This document shows positions 1 through 8,772 of a stretch of DNA of 64,000 bases, piece by piece (the first letter of the stretch is position 1; the number at the start of each line of letters is the position of its first letter). This DNA comes from Bradyrhizobium agreste (lineage in GTDB: Bacteria > Pseudomonadota > Alphaproteobacteria > Rhizobiales > Xanthobacteraceae): assembly GCF_016031625.1 (NCBI RefSeq), contig NZ_JACCHP010000006.1, positions 62,001 to 126,000 on the forward strand, in the 5' to 3' direction. The notes beneath the pieces were generated by a model that was not told the origin of the DNA, did not search any database, and saw only the letters and a list, made by a program, of their open reading frames with translations. The position numbers were made by a program, and so were the translations under genes.

Positions 1-251
1 TCGGTTACCGGGCCTGGGTGGAGTCCCAGGCCACCGCGTGTGGCCTCGAAGGCTGGGTCCGCAACCGCCGTGACGGCAGCGTGGAAGCGCTGTTCGCCGG
101 CGCGCCGACGCACGTTGCCGACATGGTCGCGCTGTGCCGCCACGGCCCGCCGTCCTCACGCGTCGACAATGTCACCAGTGAGACCGCAAGCGTGGATGAG
201 CTGAATTTGCGCAGGGCAGGGGAGAAGTTTTCGGTGTTGCCGACGGTGTAG
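1..251 (+). CDS. Acylphosphatase, 3' part (5' end outside window)
   Basis: Acylphosphatase hydrolyses the carboxyl-phosphate bond of acyl phosphates in the cytoplasm. The visible frame opens with GYRAWVE, which matches the end of the family signature GxVQGVGYR, and continues with a [14 protein letters not shown] block, the second family signature containing the catalytic Asn. About 82 residues are present and the family is usually 90-100, so only the first 10-20 residues are missing beyond the left edge. The gene ends at a TAG only 15 bases before the stop of the convergent histidine kinase. The C-terminal tail looks normal. The assignment is firm; which of several acyP paralogues it is cannot be told. 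Confidence 0.85.
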   Translation, partial: GYRAWVESQATACGLEGWVRNRRDGSVEALFAGAPTHVADMVALCRHGPPSSRVDNVTSETASVDELNLRRAGEKFSVLPTV

Positions 252-266
252 GTGCTGTCGGTGTGC

Positions 267-1784
267 TCACCGCGGCAGCTTGGCGATCGCCTCGCTCAGC
301 TCGTGGATCTCGTAGGGCTTGCGCAGGATCGGGAAATCGCCGCGCACGCCGGCGGCGACCTCGCTGTAGCCGGTGGCGAGCAGGATCGGCAGGCCGGGAC
401 GGATCTGGCGGAGGTGATGGGCGAGGCTGAGGCCGTCCATCTTGCCGGGCATGACGATGTCCGAGAACACGAAGTCGACGCCGTCGCTCTCAATCTCGCG
501 CAATGCCGCTTCGGCATCGGCGACACGGCGCACCTGGTAGCCGAGCTGCTCCAGAAGACCGATGCTGACCAGCGCGACATCGGGATTGTCCTCGACCAGC
601 AGCACCGTGCCGCTGCCGCGAAATGCCGTTCCCGGCGTCTCCCGCGACGGCACATCTGTGCCGCGCGGCAGGACAATGGTGAACGTCGTGCCCTTGCCGA
701 GCTCGCTGGCGACCTTCACCGTGCCGCCGGCCTGGTGGGCGAAGCCGTGGACCTGCGACAGGCCGAGGCCCGTGCCCTTTCCGATCGGCTTGGTCGTGAA
801 GAACGGCTCGAAGATCTTGTCGAGAACGTCGGAAGGAATTCCGAACCCGGTATCGCGGACGTCGATTGCGACGAAATCGCCGACGAGCGGCGCCTCGTTC
901 AGGACGACGTTGCGCGCGCCGATCGTCACTGTTCCGCCGTCCGGCATCGCGTCGCGGGCATTGATGACGAGGTTGAGCAGCGCGGTCTCGAGCTCGGAGA
1001 CGTCGGCCTTGATCGGCCAGATGTCGGAGGGGATGTCGAAAGCGAGACGCACGGAGCTGCCGACGCCCGCGTCGAGCACCTCGCGGATGTCCGCGACGCG
1101 TTCGGCAAAATCGATTGCCTGCGGGTTGACGCTTTGCCGCCGCGCGAAGGTGAGAAGCTGGTTGGTCAGCGCTGCGCCGCGCTTGGTCGCGGTCTCGATC
1201 GCCGAAATGGCGCGCTCGAGCTTGGGGTCGTCGGCGGCGCCCTTCTTCAGGATGTGAAGGCTGCCGCTGATGATCATCAAGAGATTGTTGAAGTCGTGGG
1301 CGACCCCGCCGGTGAGCTGTCCGAGCGCATCGAATTTCTGCGACTCGGCCAGCTGCTTCTGCATCGCCTCGAGCTTGAGCTGGGCATTGCGGCGCTCTGT
1401 GATGTCGCGTGTGATCTTGGCGAAGCCGATCAGCCTGCCGTCCTCGTAGATCGGGTCAATGACGACGCTCGCCCAGAAGAACGTGCCGTCCTTGCGGACG
1501 CGCCAGCCTTCCTCCTCGTATCGGCCCTTTTCCCGCGCGATGTCGAGCGCCCGCGCCGGCTTGCCATTGGCGCGGTCGGTCTCGGTGTAGAAACGGGAAA
1601 AATGCTGGCCGAGGATTTCCTCGGGGGAGTAACCCTTGATGCGTTCGCCGCCGATGTTCCAGCTGGTGATGATCCCGTTGGGGTCAAGCATGTAGAGGGC
1701 GTAGTCGGCAACCCCCTCAACCAACAGCCGAAAACTGCGCTCGCTCTCGAACAGGTCTCTCTGTTGACTGAACTTTTCGGTCAT
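267..1784 (-). CDS. PAS-domain hybrid sensor histidine kinase with C-terminal receiver
   Basis: This 505-residue protein appears cytosolic, with no membrane segment. In order it has a PAS domain (about residues 15-130, with a PAC end reading ITRDITERR), a HisKA dimerisation domain with phospho-acceptor His163 in GGVAHDFNNLL, an HATPase domain with N box NLVINARDAM (271-280), G1 box DTGFGIP (311-317) and G2 box GTGLGL (337-342), and a receiver domain (about 393-505) with the likely phospho-acceptor Asp442 and Lys in ILRKPY. The HDFNNLL form of the H box is common in rhizobial hybrid kinases. An upstream GTG would add 40 unrelated residues, so the ATG at 1784 (MTEKFSQQ) was chosen. There is no partner regulator next to it and its signal is unknown. 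Confidence 0.9.
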   Translation of the reverse strand: MTEKFSQQRDLFESERSFRLLVEGVADYALYMLDPNGIITSWNIGGERIKGYSPEEILGQHFSRFYTETDRANGKPARALDIAREKGRYEEEGWRVRKDGTFFWASVVIDPIYEDGRLIGFAKITRDITERRNAQLKLEAMQKQLAESQKFDALGQLTGGVAHDFNNLLMIISGSLHILKKGAADDPKLERAISAIETATKRGAALTNQLLTFARRQSVNPQAIDFAERVADIREVLDAGVGSSVRLAFDIPSDIWPIKADVSELETALLNLVINARDAMPDGGTVTIGARNVVLNEAPLVGDFVAIDVRDTGFGIPSDVLDKIFEPFFTTKPIGKGTGLGLSQVHGFAHQAGGTVKVASELGKGTTFTIVLPRGTDVPSRETPGTAFRGSGTVLLVEDNPDVALVSIGLLEQLGYQVRRVADAEAALREIESDGVDFVFSDIVMPGKMDGLSLAHHLRQIRPGLPILLATGYSEVAAGVRGDFPILRKPYEIHELSEAIAKLPR

Positions 1785-1913
1785 TCCCGGGACCCCGCCT
1801 CGACGGGAGCAAACGCGGCATGCGCGAGATTGGTTCCCGGATGTTGCGACATTTTTGGACAGATGTTCCCGCCCCGTATGCAGGCCAAGGCCGCTGAAGC
1901 CCACGCGTGATCG

Positions 1914-2765
1914 TCAAGCAGGTGCGCTCCGGAATGTTGCCGCCACGGCACGCAAGGCCGCCAGCTTGGCGGGATCGCTGATCTTCGAATGCAGCATGAC
2001 TTTCGAGCTGCCGAGCTTCGGCAGCCTCTGCGCGGGTCCGATGTCGACCAGGCCGGGCGGCGCGATCCGCCGTGCCAGCGGCGCGATCGCAAGGCCGGCA
2101 AGCGCGGCCGCGACCACCGCGGTGACGCCGCCGCCGACGAAGCGTTCGCGCCAGGCAATGCCGGACTTGTCGAGCGCGCGCACGGCGACGGCGCGGACGC
2201 CGCAGGGCGGGGCAAGGGTTGCAAGCGGCAATGGCTCTCCCTTCGGCACGGTGAAGCGACGTGACGCGAACCAGCCGAACCCGTCCTCCGCCAGCTTCTC
2301 GCCGCCGCGGCGGCTGCCTTCCTGGCGCACGATCACCGCATCGAGCTCGCCTGCATCATAAGCATCCTGCATCTCGCGCGAGAAGCCGATGGTGACGGCG
2401 AGGGTGAGGTTGGACGACATGGCGTTCAGGCGCTCGAGTAGCGGCACCAATTCGGGGCCAGCGGCGTGATCGGAGATGCCGAGCGAAAGCGACTGCGCGG
2501 CTGAAGTCTCGCCCGACAGCGCGCGATCATGCGCCTCCATCAGCGCGCGGGCGCGATCGAGGAACGCGGCGCCATCGGCCGTGAGGCGGACTGCGCGCGG
2601 CGAGCGCTCGACGAGGCGCTTGTCCAGCAAGGTCTCCAGCCGCTGCAGCTTGAGACTGACGGCGGCCTGCGTCGTGCCGAGCGCTTCGGCGGCGCGGGTG
2701 AAGCTCTGAAGGTCAGCGACCAGCAGGAAGGCCTGGACGGTGGCGATGTCGAGTGTGGCGGCCAT
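1914..2765 (-). CDS. LysR-family transcriptional regulator
   Basis: This 283-residue protein has a typical LysR winged helix-turn-helix at residues 5-64, with the family pattern FTRAAEALGTTQAAVSLKLQ and LERSPRAVRLTADG-type wing residues. An effector-binding domain follows from about residue 90. It is transcribed divergently from the tautomerase gene at 2877 with a 111-base gap rich in TATC/GATA half-sites, the classic layout for a LysR protein that controls its neighbour and itself. The inducer cannot be read from the sequence. The effector domain is a little short compared with the usual 300 residues but shows no break. Confidence 0.9.
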   Translation of the reverse strand: MAATLDIATVQAFLLVADLQSFTRAAEALGTTQAAVSLKLQRLETLLDKRLVERSPRAVRLTADGAAFLDRARALMEAHDRALSGETSAAQSLSLGISDHAAGPELVPLLERLNAMSSNLTLAVTIGFSREMQDAYDAGELDAVIVRQEGSRRGGEKLAEDGFGWFASRRFTVPKGEPLPLATLAPPCGVRAVAVRALDKSGIAWRERFVGGGVTAVVAAALAGLAIAPLARRIAPPGLVDIGPAQRLPKLGSSKVMLHSKISDPAKLAALRAVAATFRSAPA

Positions 2766-2775
2766 TACAAGTCGT

Positions 2776-2803
2776 TATCATTGATATCAGAACAGATAAG
2801 ATA
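2776..2803. promoter_or_regulatory. Candidate LysR operator cluster
   Basis: The gap between the divergent LysR and tautomerase genes contains TATC at 2776-2779, GATA at 2783-2786, TATC at 2785-2788, GATA at 2795-2798 and GATA at 2800-2803. These form overlapping inverted repeats (TATC-N3-GATA and TATC-N6-GATA), close to the dyad architecture of LysR boxes. Binding by the adjacent LysR protein is inferred from position only. Confidence 0.45.
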
Positions 2804-2876
2804 CCAAAATGATGACCGCAGGTCTAGGTTCTCACCAACGCCGCGCGCATTGCGCGGCATATCGAGGAGAACGACA

Positions 2877-3305
2877 ATGCCCCTGATCACCGTGTCCTAC
2901 ACCACGTCCCGCCAGTCCCCCTCGCTGAAGGCCGATATCGCGAGCACGGTATCCGAGCTCACTGCAAAAATCCTGCACAAGGACCCCAAGGTCACCGCCA
3001 TCATCGTGAAGTCGGTCGAGGCAGGCGACTGGTTCGCCGGCGGCAAGTCGCTCGCCGAGCAGAAGCTCGCCAGCTACTGGATCGACATCCACGTCACCGA
3101 GGGCACCAACACCAAGGACGAGAAAGCGGCCTATCTCGCCGCCATGTTCAAGCGCATGGCCGAGATCCTGGGCCCGCTGCATCCCGAGACTTATCTGCAT
3201 GTCGACGAGGTCAAGGGCGACGCCTACGGCTTTGGCGGCCTGACCCAGGAGCGGCGCTACATCGCTGGCAAGCTCGAGGTTTCTCCCGATCGCGCGGCAG
3301 CCTAA
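2877..3305 (+). CDS. 4-oxalocrotonate tautomerase-family protein
   Basis: This 142-residue protein begins MPLITVSY, so Met removal would expose Pro1, the catalytic base of the tautomerase superfamily. The length is about twice that of the 62-residue 4-OT subunit and fits the long members (cis-CaaD/MSAD-like or tautomerase_3) that carry two beta-alpha-beta units in one chain. A strong GAGGAGA ribosome-binding site at 2864-2870 fixes the start. The stop overlaps the stop of lipB on the other strand by four bases. The substrate is unknown. Control by the divergent LysR protein is likely from the layout. Confidence 0.85.
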   Translation: MPLITVSYTTSRQSPSLKADIASTVSELTAKILHKDPKVTAIIVKSVEAGDWFAGGKSLAEQKLASYWIDIHVTEGTNTKDEKAAYLAAMFKRMAEILGPLHPETYLHVDEVKGDAYGFGGLTQERRYIAGKLEVSPDRAAA

Positions 3306-4063
3306 GCCAAGGCTTCGGGCGCCAGCGCCTTGGTCGGTCCGAACAGCTCTTCGAACGCCTGCCTGAGCGCGATGTCGACGTCGGCCATGGTCACGAGCTG
3401 GCCGAGATCGACCAGCGAGGTGACGCCGTAACGGGGGTCGACGACGCCGCAGGGCACGATGCCGGCAAAATGCGACAGCTCCGGCTCGACATTGATGGCG
3501 ATGCCGTGAAAGGAGACCCAGCGCTTCAGGCGGACGCCGATCGCCGCGATCTTGTCTTCGTGCTCAGGTCCCTTGTCGGGTCGCCTGACCCAGACGCCGA
3601 CCCGGTCCTCGCGCCGCTCGCCGCGGACATTGAAGGCGGCGAGCGTGCGCAGGATCAGCTCCTCCAGGCTCGCGACATAGGCTCGCACGTCCGGCCGGCG
3701 TCGCTTGAGATCGAGCATGATGTAGGCCACGCGCTGGCCGGGCCCGTGATAGGTGAGCTGCCCGCCGCGCCCGGTCGCGAAGGTCGGGAAGCGGGCATCG
3801 AGCAGGTCGCTCTCCTTGCCCGATGTGCCCGACGTGTAGAGCGGGGGATGCTCGAGCAGCCAGACCAATTCCGGCGCCTCGCCGGCGGCAATCGCCGCAA
3901 CGCGCGTCTCCATGGCGGCCACAGCGTCAGGATAGGGCACCGGAGCGTCCGAAATCCGCCATTCGACGACTTCGCCGCCTGCGGCGGAAAACAACGTCAA
4001 ATCGAGGTCTTGACGCAGGTCCTGACGTTGGTCTTGGCAGGGGTTTGGAGGCGAATTAACCAT
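3302..4063 (-). CDS. lipB: Octanoyl-[ACP]:protein N-octanoyltransferase LipB
   Basis: LipB moves octanoate from octanoyl-ACP to the lipoyl domains of 2-oxoacid dehydrogenases and GcvH, the first step of lipoate assembly. The 253-residue protein shows the family blocks [16 protein letters not shown] and [17 protein letters not shown] (containing the conserved active-site Lys) and the catalytic Cys in GIVPCG. An N-terminal stretch of about 20 polar residues rich in Gln and Asp precedes the domain. The gene is convergent with the tautomerase. A lipoylated E2 subunit is encoded 1.2 kb away, but lipB is a housekeeping gene and the proximity need not be functional. Confidence 0.95.
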   Translation of the reverse strand: MVNSPPNPCQDQRQDLRQDLDLTLFSAAGGEVVEWRISDAPVPYPDAVAAMETRVAAIAAGEAPELVWLLEHPPLYTSGTSGKESDLLDARFPTFATGRGGQLTYHGPGQRVAYIMLDLKRRRPDVRAYVASLEELILRTLAAFNVRGERREDRVGVWVRRPDKGPEHEDKIAAIGVRLKRWVSFHGIAINVEPELSHFAGIVPCGVVDPRYGVTSLVDLGQLVTMADVDIALRQAFEELFGPTKALAPEALA

Positions 4064-4145
4064 TGGCTAACCATAACGTGGTGATGATCTCGGGAGCAAA
4101 TGAAGAGTCCCAAGTCCTAAGTCTCAAGTTGCGGCGGTCCTGACA

Positions 4146-4388
4146 GTGCCCACTCTCGACAAAGTCACCGTGGATCTCATGGTCGTCCTCGGGACGACCA
4201 CCATGCCGATCCATCAGGTATTGCGTCTTTCCCGCGGCGCCATCATCGAGCTGGACGCAACCGAGGCCGACGAGGTCAAGGTGCTCGCCAACAATCTGCC
4301 GGTCGCCTCCGGCGTCGTGCTGGTCGACCGCAACAGAATCGCGGTCGAGGTCAAGCAGATGCTGCCGCGCTCGCCGGGGACACGGTAA
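4146..4388 (+). CDS. Small FliN-like flagellar switch (SpoA domain) protein
   Basis: This 80-residue protein consists of a single SpoA/surface-presentation domain, with the typical order of a short N-terminal strand, a LRLSRGAIIEL segment, a VKVLANNLPVASGVVLVDRNRIAVEV core and a short tail. FliN proteins form the C ring of the flagellar motor and are usually 100-140 residues; this one lacks the N-terminal extension. The only reasonable start in frame is GTG at 4146, because a TGA lies at 4101 and no ATG occurs before residue 12. No other flagellar gene is in the window, so it is an isolated copy. Whether it works in the motor is uncertain. Confidence 0.75.
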   Translation: MPTLDKVTVDLMVVLGTTTMPIHQVLRLSRGAIIELDATEADEVKVLANNLPVASGVVLVDRNRIAVEVKQMLPRSPGTR

Positions 4389-4563
4389 CGGCCCGCGCCG
4401 GCAGTGGCGGCGGGTAACCCATAGGGCCGATCCGGGCGGGTGAGAATTTCCCGCCAAGCTTGTGGAATTCGGGGCCTTTGCGGGCTTGTATCCCTCTGAT
4501 GGATTTGTTAGATCGGCGGCCGCTGATCCGGCCAGCCTTCAAGCCTCAGGCCGGCATCTCCTA

Positions 4564-4648
4564 GCGCTCGTGGCGGAACTGGTAGACGCGCTGCCTTGAG
4601 GTGGCAGTGGGTAACACCGTGGGGGTTCGAGTCCCTCCGAGCGCACCA
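4564..4648 (+). tRNA. tRNA-Leu (GAG anticodon)
   Basis: A complete tRNA fold can be drawn. The acceptor stem GCGCTCG (4564-4570) pairs with CGAGCGC (4638-4644), the anticodon stem CTGCC/GGCAG encloses loop TTGAGGT with anticodon GAG, there is a long variable arm as expected for a class II leucine tRNA, and the T loop reads GGTTCGAGTCC. The discriminator A at 4645 and an encoded CCA end (4646-4648) follow. The 214 bases after it hold no gene. Confidence 0.97.
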
Positions 4649-4862
4649 AGCAAATCAACAGCTTGCAAAACTGCGCACCAGAACGGACCTTTCGATTGGG
4701 AGCACCTGTCGCAAGCTGGTCCGAACAGCGGGTATGGCGAGGGTGGCCGCCGTGCGTGATCGTCTCATGGCGCGGCGATGAGGCACTCGGACAAAAATTC
4801 GATCCTCAGCGCCACCCGTGCAACGGGTGGCTCAACTCCGAGCACGATCGACTTCCCAGATA

Positions 4863-5147
4863 TCAGCCCGCGGCGTCCTTAACCGCCGCTTCAAAGGTTT
4901 TTGCCTCAAAGGCCGGCATGCTTTGGATCCGGCCCAGACCCTGGTTGGAGTACCAGACCGAAAACGCAAGGACCGCCTCCGGCTTCGGGGCATCTACGAC
5001 GTCGACGAAATCGTAGTAGCCCTGCGTATAGTGGACCGACTCGATTTTGATGCCAAGCTTGTCGAGCTTCGCCTTGGCCTTGCCAACTCGCTCCGACTGC
5101 TTGCTTGCCCACTCCGGGCTCAGATTTCCGAGCAGCACATATTTCAT
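4863..5147 (-). CDS. GYD-domain protein
   Basis: This 94-residue protein of the GYD family (ferredoxin-like alpha/beta barrel) begins MKYVLLGNLSPEWASK and has the family centre HYTQGYYDFVDVVDAP with the Tyr-Asp pair. A GGAGG site six bases before the ATG at 5147 decides the start; an upstream GTG at 5222 would add 25 unrelated residues. Members of this family are small cytosolic proteins without a proven function. It lies 147 bases downstream of the E2 gene on the same strand and may be co-transcribed with it, but has its own ribosome-binding site. Confidence 0.85.
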   Translation of the reverse strand: MKYVLLGNLSPEWASKQSERVGKAKAKLDKLGIKIESVHYTQGYYDFVDVVDAPKPEAVLAFSVWYSNQGLGRIQSMPAFEAKTFEAAVKDAAG

Positions 5148-5294
5148 GATCGCCTCCACGGCAGGTTGATCATTTTGCGCGCAGGCGATTGCAATTATAC
5201 GCCCTTTGACGGGGCGCGCCACCGCCGGGACGTCAAAACCACTTGGCGGAGCGCTCGTCTCAGGTACGGTGGAACTCGATGCCGTGATCGACTT

Positions 5295-6392
5295 TCACGA
5301 CATCAGCTCAAGATCCGACTTGAGTGCAACCAGGAAGCGAGCGGCTTCGCCCCCGGTCACGATGCGATGGTCAAACGTGAGCGACAAGGGCAGCATGCGC
5401 CTCACCGCAGGCTGGCCCCGATGCGCCACCGCCCGTGGGGAAATCCGCCCCGCTCCTATGATGGCCGCTTGCGGCGGCACGATGATCAGATTGGCAAACC
5501 GGCCTCCGATCATTCCAAAGTTCGACAGCGTAATGGTCGCGCCGCGCAGCTCTTCCGGCGGGATCGAGCGCGCGATTGCGTCAGTCCGCAGGCGGTCGAG
5601 ACCGGCCCGCAAATCCGAGACGTTGCGCTCTGCGACATTGCGCAACACGGGAACGATTAGTCCCCCTTCGGTATCGACGGCAATCCCGAGATCGACGCGG
5701 GGAATCAGGCGACGCTCTCCCGTGGTGGAATTATACCAAGCATTGAGCGCGGGCTCTGCCTTGCATGCAATGGCGATGGCCCGCACCAAGCGGATTGTCA
5801 CGTCCTCGCCTGTCGGCCAGTCGTCGATATCGGCTTCATCCGTCACGGTGGCGGGGACGATTTGCGCGTGGGCTGCCGTCATGCGTTGGGCCATCGCGCG
5901 TCGCATGCCGCGCATGGGCTCAGTGGAACCGGATTCGGGCATGCTCTTCGCAGCCCGTTCGACATCGGCCCGCGTGATCGTGCCGCCGGGCCCCGTTGCC
6001 TCCACCGTCTCAAGATCGACATCGAGCTTGCGCGCGAGTGCGCGCACAGCTGGAAACACGCGAGGCTGTCCGGTCGCTGGTTGGGGGGAAATTCCAGCGG
6101 CTGGCGGATGTTCCTCCCTGCCGAGTTCGCCGACGATCGTGCCAGTATCCGGCTCGGTGCCCTCGGTAAACTCGACGAGCGGCGCGCCGACCTTCACGAT
6201 ATCGCCCTTGTTGCCGAACAGGTGCGCGATGCGTCCGCTCGAGGGCGATGGTATCTCAACGACCGCCTTGTCGGTTTCCACGGAGAGGAGCGGCTGATCG
6301 GTGACGACGTGATCGCCCTCCGTGACATGCCAGGTGACGATCTCCGCCTCTTCAAGCCCTTCGCCGAGGTCCGGCAGCACGAACTGACCCAT
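5295..6392 (-). CDS. Branched-chain 2-oxoacid dehydrogenase E2 (lipoamide acyltransferase)
   Basis: E2 carries acyl groups on a lipoyl arm and transfers them to CoA. The 365-residue protein has one lipoyl domain (residues 1-77, lipoyl-Lys42 in ETDKA), a peripheral-subunit-binding domain (about 112-146, FPAVRALARKLDVDL) and a catalytic domain. The C-terminal motif reads DHRIVTGGEAARFL: catalytic His342 is present, but the Asp of the canonical DHRxxDG is Thr346. The linkers are short. It is the third gene of an operon, 19 bases after E1beta. No E3 (lipoamide dehydrogenase) gene is nearby, so E3 must come from elsewhere. Branched-chain substrate preference is inferred from the E1alpha/E1beta split and a single lipoyl domain. 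Confidence 0.88.
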   Translation of the reverse strand: MGQFVLPDLGEGLEEAEIVTWHVTEGDHVVTDQPLLSVETDKAVVEIPSPSSGRIAHLFGNKGDIVKVGAPLVEFTEGTEPDTGTIVGELGREEHPPAAGISPQPATGQPRVFPAVRALARKLDVDLETVEATGPGGTITRADVERAAKSMPESGSTEPMRGMRRAMAQRMTAAHAQIVPATVTDEADIDDWPTGEDVTIRLVRAIAIACKAEPALNAWYNSTTGERRLIPRVDLGIAVDTEGGLIVPVLRNVAERNVSDLRAGLDRLRTDAIARSIPPEELRGATITLSNFGMIGGRFANLIIVPPQAAIIGAGRISPRAVAHRGQPAVRRMLPLSLTFDHRIVTGGEAARFLVALKSDLELMS

Positions 6393-6411
6393 GGGACAAC
6401 GTCCGTCCGAT

Positions 6412-7392
6412 TTAGCTGAATTGGCACACTTTGCGTGTCGCGGTCGTGATGCGTTCGACAGAAGGCATATAGTGTTGCTCGAGGCGTGCCATAGGGATGA
6501 CGGTGTCGTAACCGCTGATACGCGTCACCGGCGCAAGCAGCGAGGACAGGCCACGCTCCGCGATCGTCGCGGCGATCTCTGCTCCAAATCCGCCGGTGCG
6601 TGCCGCCTCGTGCACAATCACGCAGCGCCCGGTCTTCGCGACCGAACCGAGCACGGTGCTTTCATCATATGGCTTCAGGGTGGCAAGATCGATGACCTCT
6701 GCAGCGATGCCCTCGGCGGAAAGCGTATCGGCCGCGGCCATGGTCTCCTTTAAAACCGCGCCCCAACTGATCAACGTGACGTCGTGACCTTCCCGCAGGA
6801 CAAAGGCACGATCGAGCGGCAAGGCTTCGCCATTGTCCTCCACTTCGCCTTTCGCTGCGCGGTACAGCCGTGTTGGCTCCAGAAACACCACCGGATCGGG
6901 ATCGCGGATCGCTGCGAGGAGAAGACCATATGCGCGTTCCGGCGACGAAGGCATGACAACTCGTAAGCCCGGAATGTGGGCGAGCATCGCCTCGGTGCTT
7001 TCGGAATGATGCTCGGGCGCGCGAATGCCGGCTCCATGTGGCGTGCGCAGAACCATCGGGCAGGTGAGGCGTCCCTGGGTGCGATTGCGCATTCTCGATG
7101 CATGGTTCACCAGTTGATCCAGGCAGGGATAGATAAATCCCATAAATTGGATCTCGCCGACGGGTTTGAGCCCCTGCGCCGCCATGCCGACGCAAAGACC
7201 GCTAATGAGAAGCTCGGCAAGCGGCGTGTCCAGAACACGCTCCGCTCCAAAGCGCTTCTGCAGGCCCACGGTGGCGCGGAAGACGCCGCCGTCGACGCCG
7301 ATATCCTCTCCGAGAACGACCACGCTCGGGTCATCCTCCATTGCGCGTCCGAGCGCCAGGTTGATGGCTTCGACCAACGTTATCTCAGCCAT
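6412..7392 (-). CDS. 2-oxoacid dehydrogenase E1 beta subunit
   Basis: This 326-residue transketolase-like beta subunit pairs with E1alpha to decarboxylate 2-oxoacids. It begins MAEITLVEAINLALGRAM and shows the conserved blocks LGEDIGVDGGVFRATVGL, DTPLAELLISGLCVGMA, and RTPHGAGIRAPEHHSES in the active-site region. The C-terminal transketolase domain covers about residues 195-320. The ATG at 7392 overlaps the end of E1alpha by eight bases, a translational-coupling arrangement; a longer frame upstream (to 7662) runs inside E1alpha and is not real. The gene order alpha-beta-E2 is the usual bkd order. Confidence 0.92.
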   Translation of the reverse strand: MAEITLVEAINLALGRAMEDDPSVVVLGEDIGVDGGVFRATVGLQKRFGAERVLDTPLAELLISGLCVGMAAQGLKPVGEIQFMGFIYPCLDQLVNHASRMRNRTQGRLTCPMVLRTPHGAGIRAPEHHSESTEAMLAHIPGLRVVMPSSPERAYGLLLAAIRDPDPVVFLEPTRLYRAAKGEVEDNGEALPLDRAFVLREGHDVTLISWGAVLKETMAAADTLSAEGIAAEVIDLATLKPYDESTVLGSVAKTGRCVIVHEAARTGGFGAEIAATIAERGLSSLLAPVTRISGYDTVIPMARLEQHYMPSVERITTATRKVCQFS

Positions 7393-8482
7393 CGTTCTCT
7401 CCCGAGAGTTCACGACGTTGCGCGGCGTAGGCCTCGGGCAGGTCGGCATAAAGATGATCGAACATAGTCTCGGGACGCCGTGGCTCGGTCGCCAAATAGC
7501 GCTCGACCGCCGCCTCGATACGTTCATGGCACTCGGCCGCCAGTTGCTCCTCGTCCCGCTTGCTCCACATTTTTTGGCGAACGAGATAAGACCTGAGCCG
7601 CGCAACCGGCTCCTGCTTCCAATGAACCTGGACGTCTTCGGCCGAACGATAGCGGGATGCATCGTCGGAAGTTGTATGATCGCCGAGCCGATAGGTGACC
7701 GCCTCGATCAAGCGAGGGCCTCTGCCGTCGCGGGCCGCGGCGAGGGCCTCTGCAGCCGCAGCGCGTAGCGCCACCACGTCGTTCCCGTCGACCTGCTCGC
7801 CGGTGAAGCCTGCGGCGATGGCTTTTTGCGCCAGCGTTTCCGACCCGCTCTGCAGCCGCAACGGCACCGATATGGCCCATTGATTGTTGGTGGCGACGAA
7901 TACAATCGGCAATTTGTGCACGCCGGCGAAATTCATCGCCTCGTAAACATCGCCTTTCGAGGTGGCGCCGTCGCCGAACATGCAGACGGCGACACGCGGC
8001 TCTTTGCGAAGCTTGAAGGCATACGCGACGCCGGCGGCATGCGGCGCCTGAGATCCGACAGGAACGCAAAACGGGAAATCATGTACCGGCCCCGAGAAGT
8101 CATTGCCGCGTTCGTCCCCACCCCAAAACAACAGAATTTCCTCCAACTTGACGCCACGCCAAATCAGGGCACCGTTGTCGCGATACGAGGGGACCAGCAC
8201 GTCTTCATCTTGCATCGCACTCGCAATCCCCACCGAGACTGCTTCCTGCCCGAGCGAGACCGCATAGGTCCCGAGCCGGCCGGTGCGCTGCAATGCGACA
8301 GCCTTTCGGTCAAAGTGCCGGAGCAGCACCATGGCGCGATACAGCGCGACAAGCAGCTTGGAATCGGTGGTGAAGGCGGGGAGCGGCCGCTTTGCCGAGC
8401 CGTCTGGCGCGAGATAGTCGCGGCGGCGCACGTCGAAGCGCGCGATCACGGGGAGCTCTTCGCTTGCCCTTCTGCTGGCCAC
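7385..8482 (-). CDS. 2-oxoacid dehydrogenase E1 alpha subunit
   Basis: This 365-residue thiamine diphosphate-dependent subunit has the ThDP-binding motif GDGATSKGDVYEAMNFAG running to NN (about residues 170-200) and the helix YAVSLGQEAVSVG. The phosphorylation-loop region YRLGDHTTSDDASRYR is typical of the branched-chain 2-oxoacid E1alpha group, and the long form with an extended N-terminus also fits this group rather than pyruvate dehydrogenase. It is the first gene of the operon. The start is GTG at 8482, preceded by a strong GGGAGGGAG site. The promoter must lie in the 290-base gap before the divergent TetR gene. Confidence 0.92.
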   Translation of the reverse strand: MASRRASEELPVIARFDVRRRDYLAPDGSAKRPLPAFTTDSKLLVALYRAMVLLRHFDRKAVALQRTGRLGTYAVSLGQEAVSVGIASAMQDEDVLVPSYRDNGALIWRGVKLEEILLFWGGDERGNDFSGPVHDFPFCVPVGSQAPHAAGVAYAFKLRKEPRVAVCMFGDGATSKGDVYEAMNFAGVHKLPIVFVATNNQWAISVPLRLQSGSETLAQKAIAAGFTGEQVDGNDVVALRAAAAEALAAARDGRGPRLIEAVTYRLGDHTTSDDASRYRSAEDVQVHWKQEPVARLRSYLVRQKMWSKRDEEQLAAECHERIEAAVERYLATEPRRPETMFDHLYADLPEAYAAQRRELSGENDG

Positions 8483-8718
8483 GCTCTCCCTCCCGGAGTG
8501 ACGAGTGCCTACGTCCCGAAGTTCATCTGGTGCTTGGGCCGTGGCGATGCAATACCGTGGTTAGTCCACTCCGGCGCAGAGTTCGGGGGAGTGGCGCACG
8601 ACCGCCACATCAAAATTGCCCGCTAAATGCGCCGGCGGGCGCCACAAGGCACCTTAACCTTGGGTGCGCTCCATTCTCGCGCCTCGCGTGCTCCATGGCT
8701 TGCCGCCGTTCGCGTGGC

Positions 8719-8769
8719 TTGACTGTCTTGTTTTTCGGGACTATCAATTACGGACCAATCGGTCCGTAA
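8719..8769 (+). promoter_or_regulatory. Promoter and palindromic operator of the TetR gene
   Basis: A good sigma70-type promoter is visible: TTGACT at 8719-8724, a 17-base spacer, and TATCAA at 8742-8747. Immediately downstream is a perfect 9-base inverted repeat, TTACGGACC (8748-8756) and GGTCCGTAA (8761-8769), with a 4-base centre AATC. It ends three bases before the TetR start codon, so bound repressor would block its own transcription start. A related palindrome lies before the efflux gene. No Shine-Dalgarno sequence fits between operator and ATG. Confidence 0.75.
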
Positions 8770-8772
8770 AAA

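Noticed and set aside
252..1910. Long plus-strand open frame antisense to the histidine kinase
   Set aside because: It is the mirror of a clear kinase gene in GC-rich DNA; its protein is low in hydrophobic core patterns and has no family resemblance.
4564..4648. tRNA as an integration site for a genomic island
   Set aside because: No integrase gene and no repeat of the tRNA 3' end were noticed downstream; the neighbouring genes are housekeeping.
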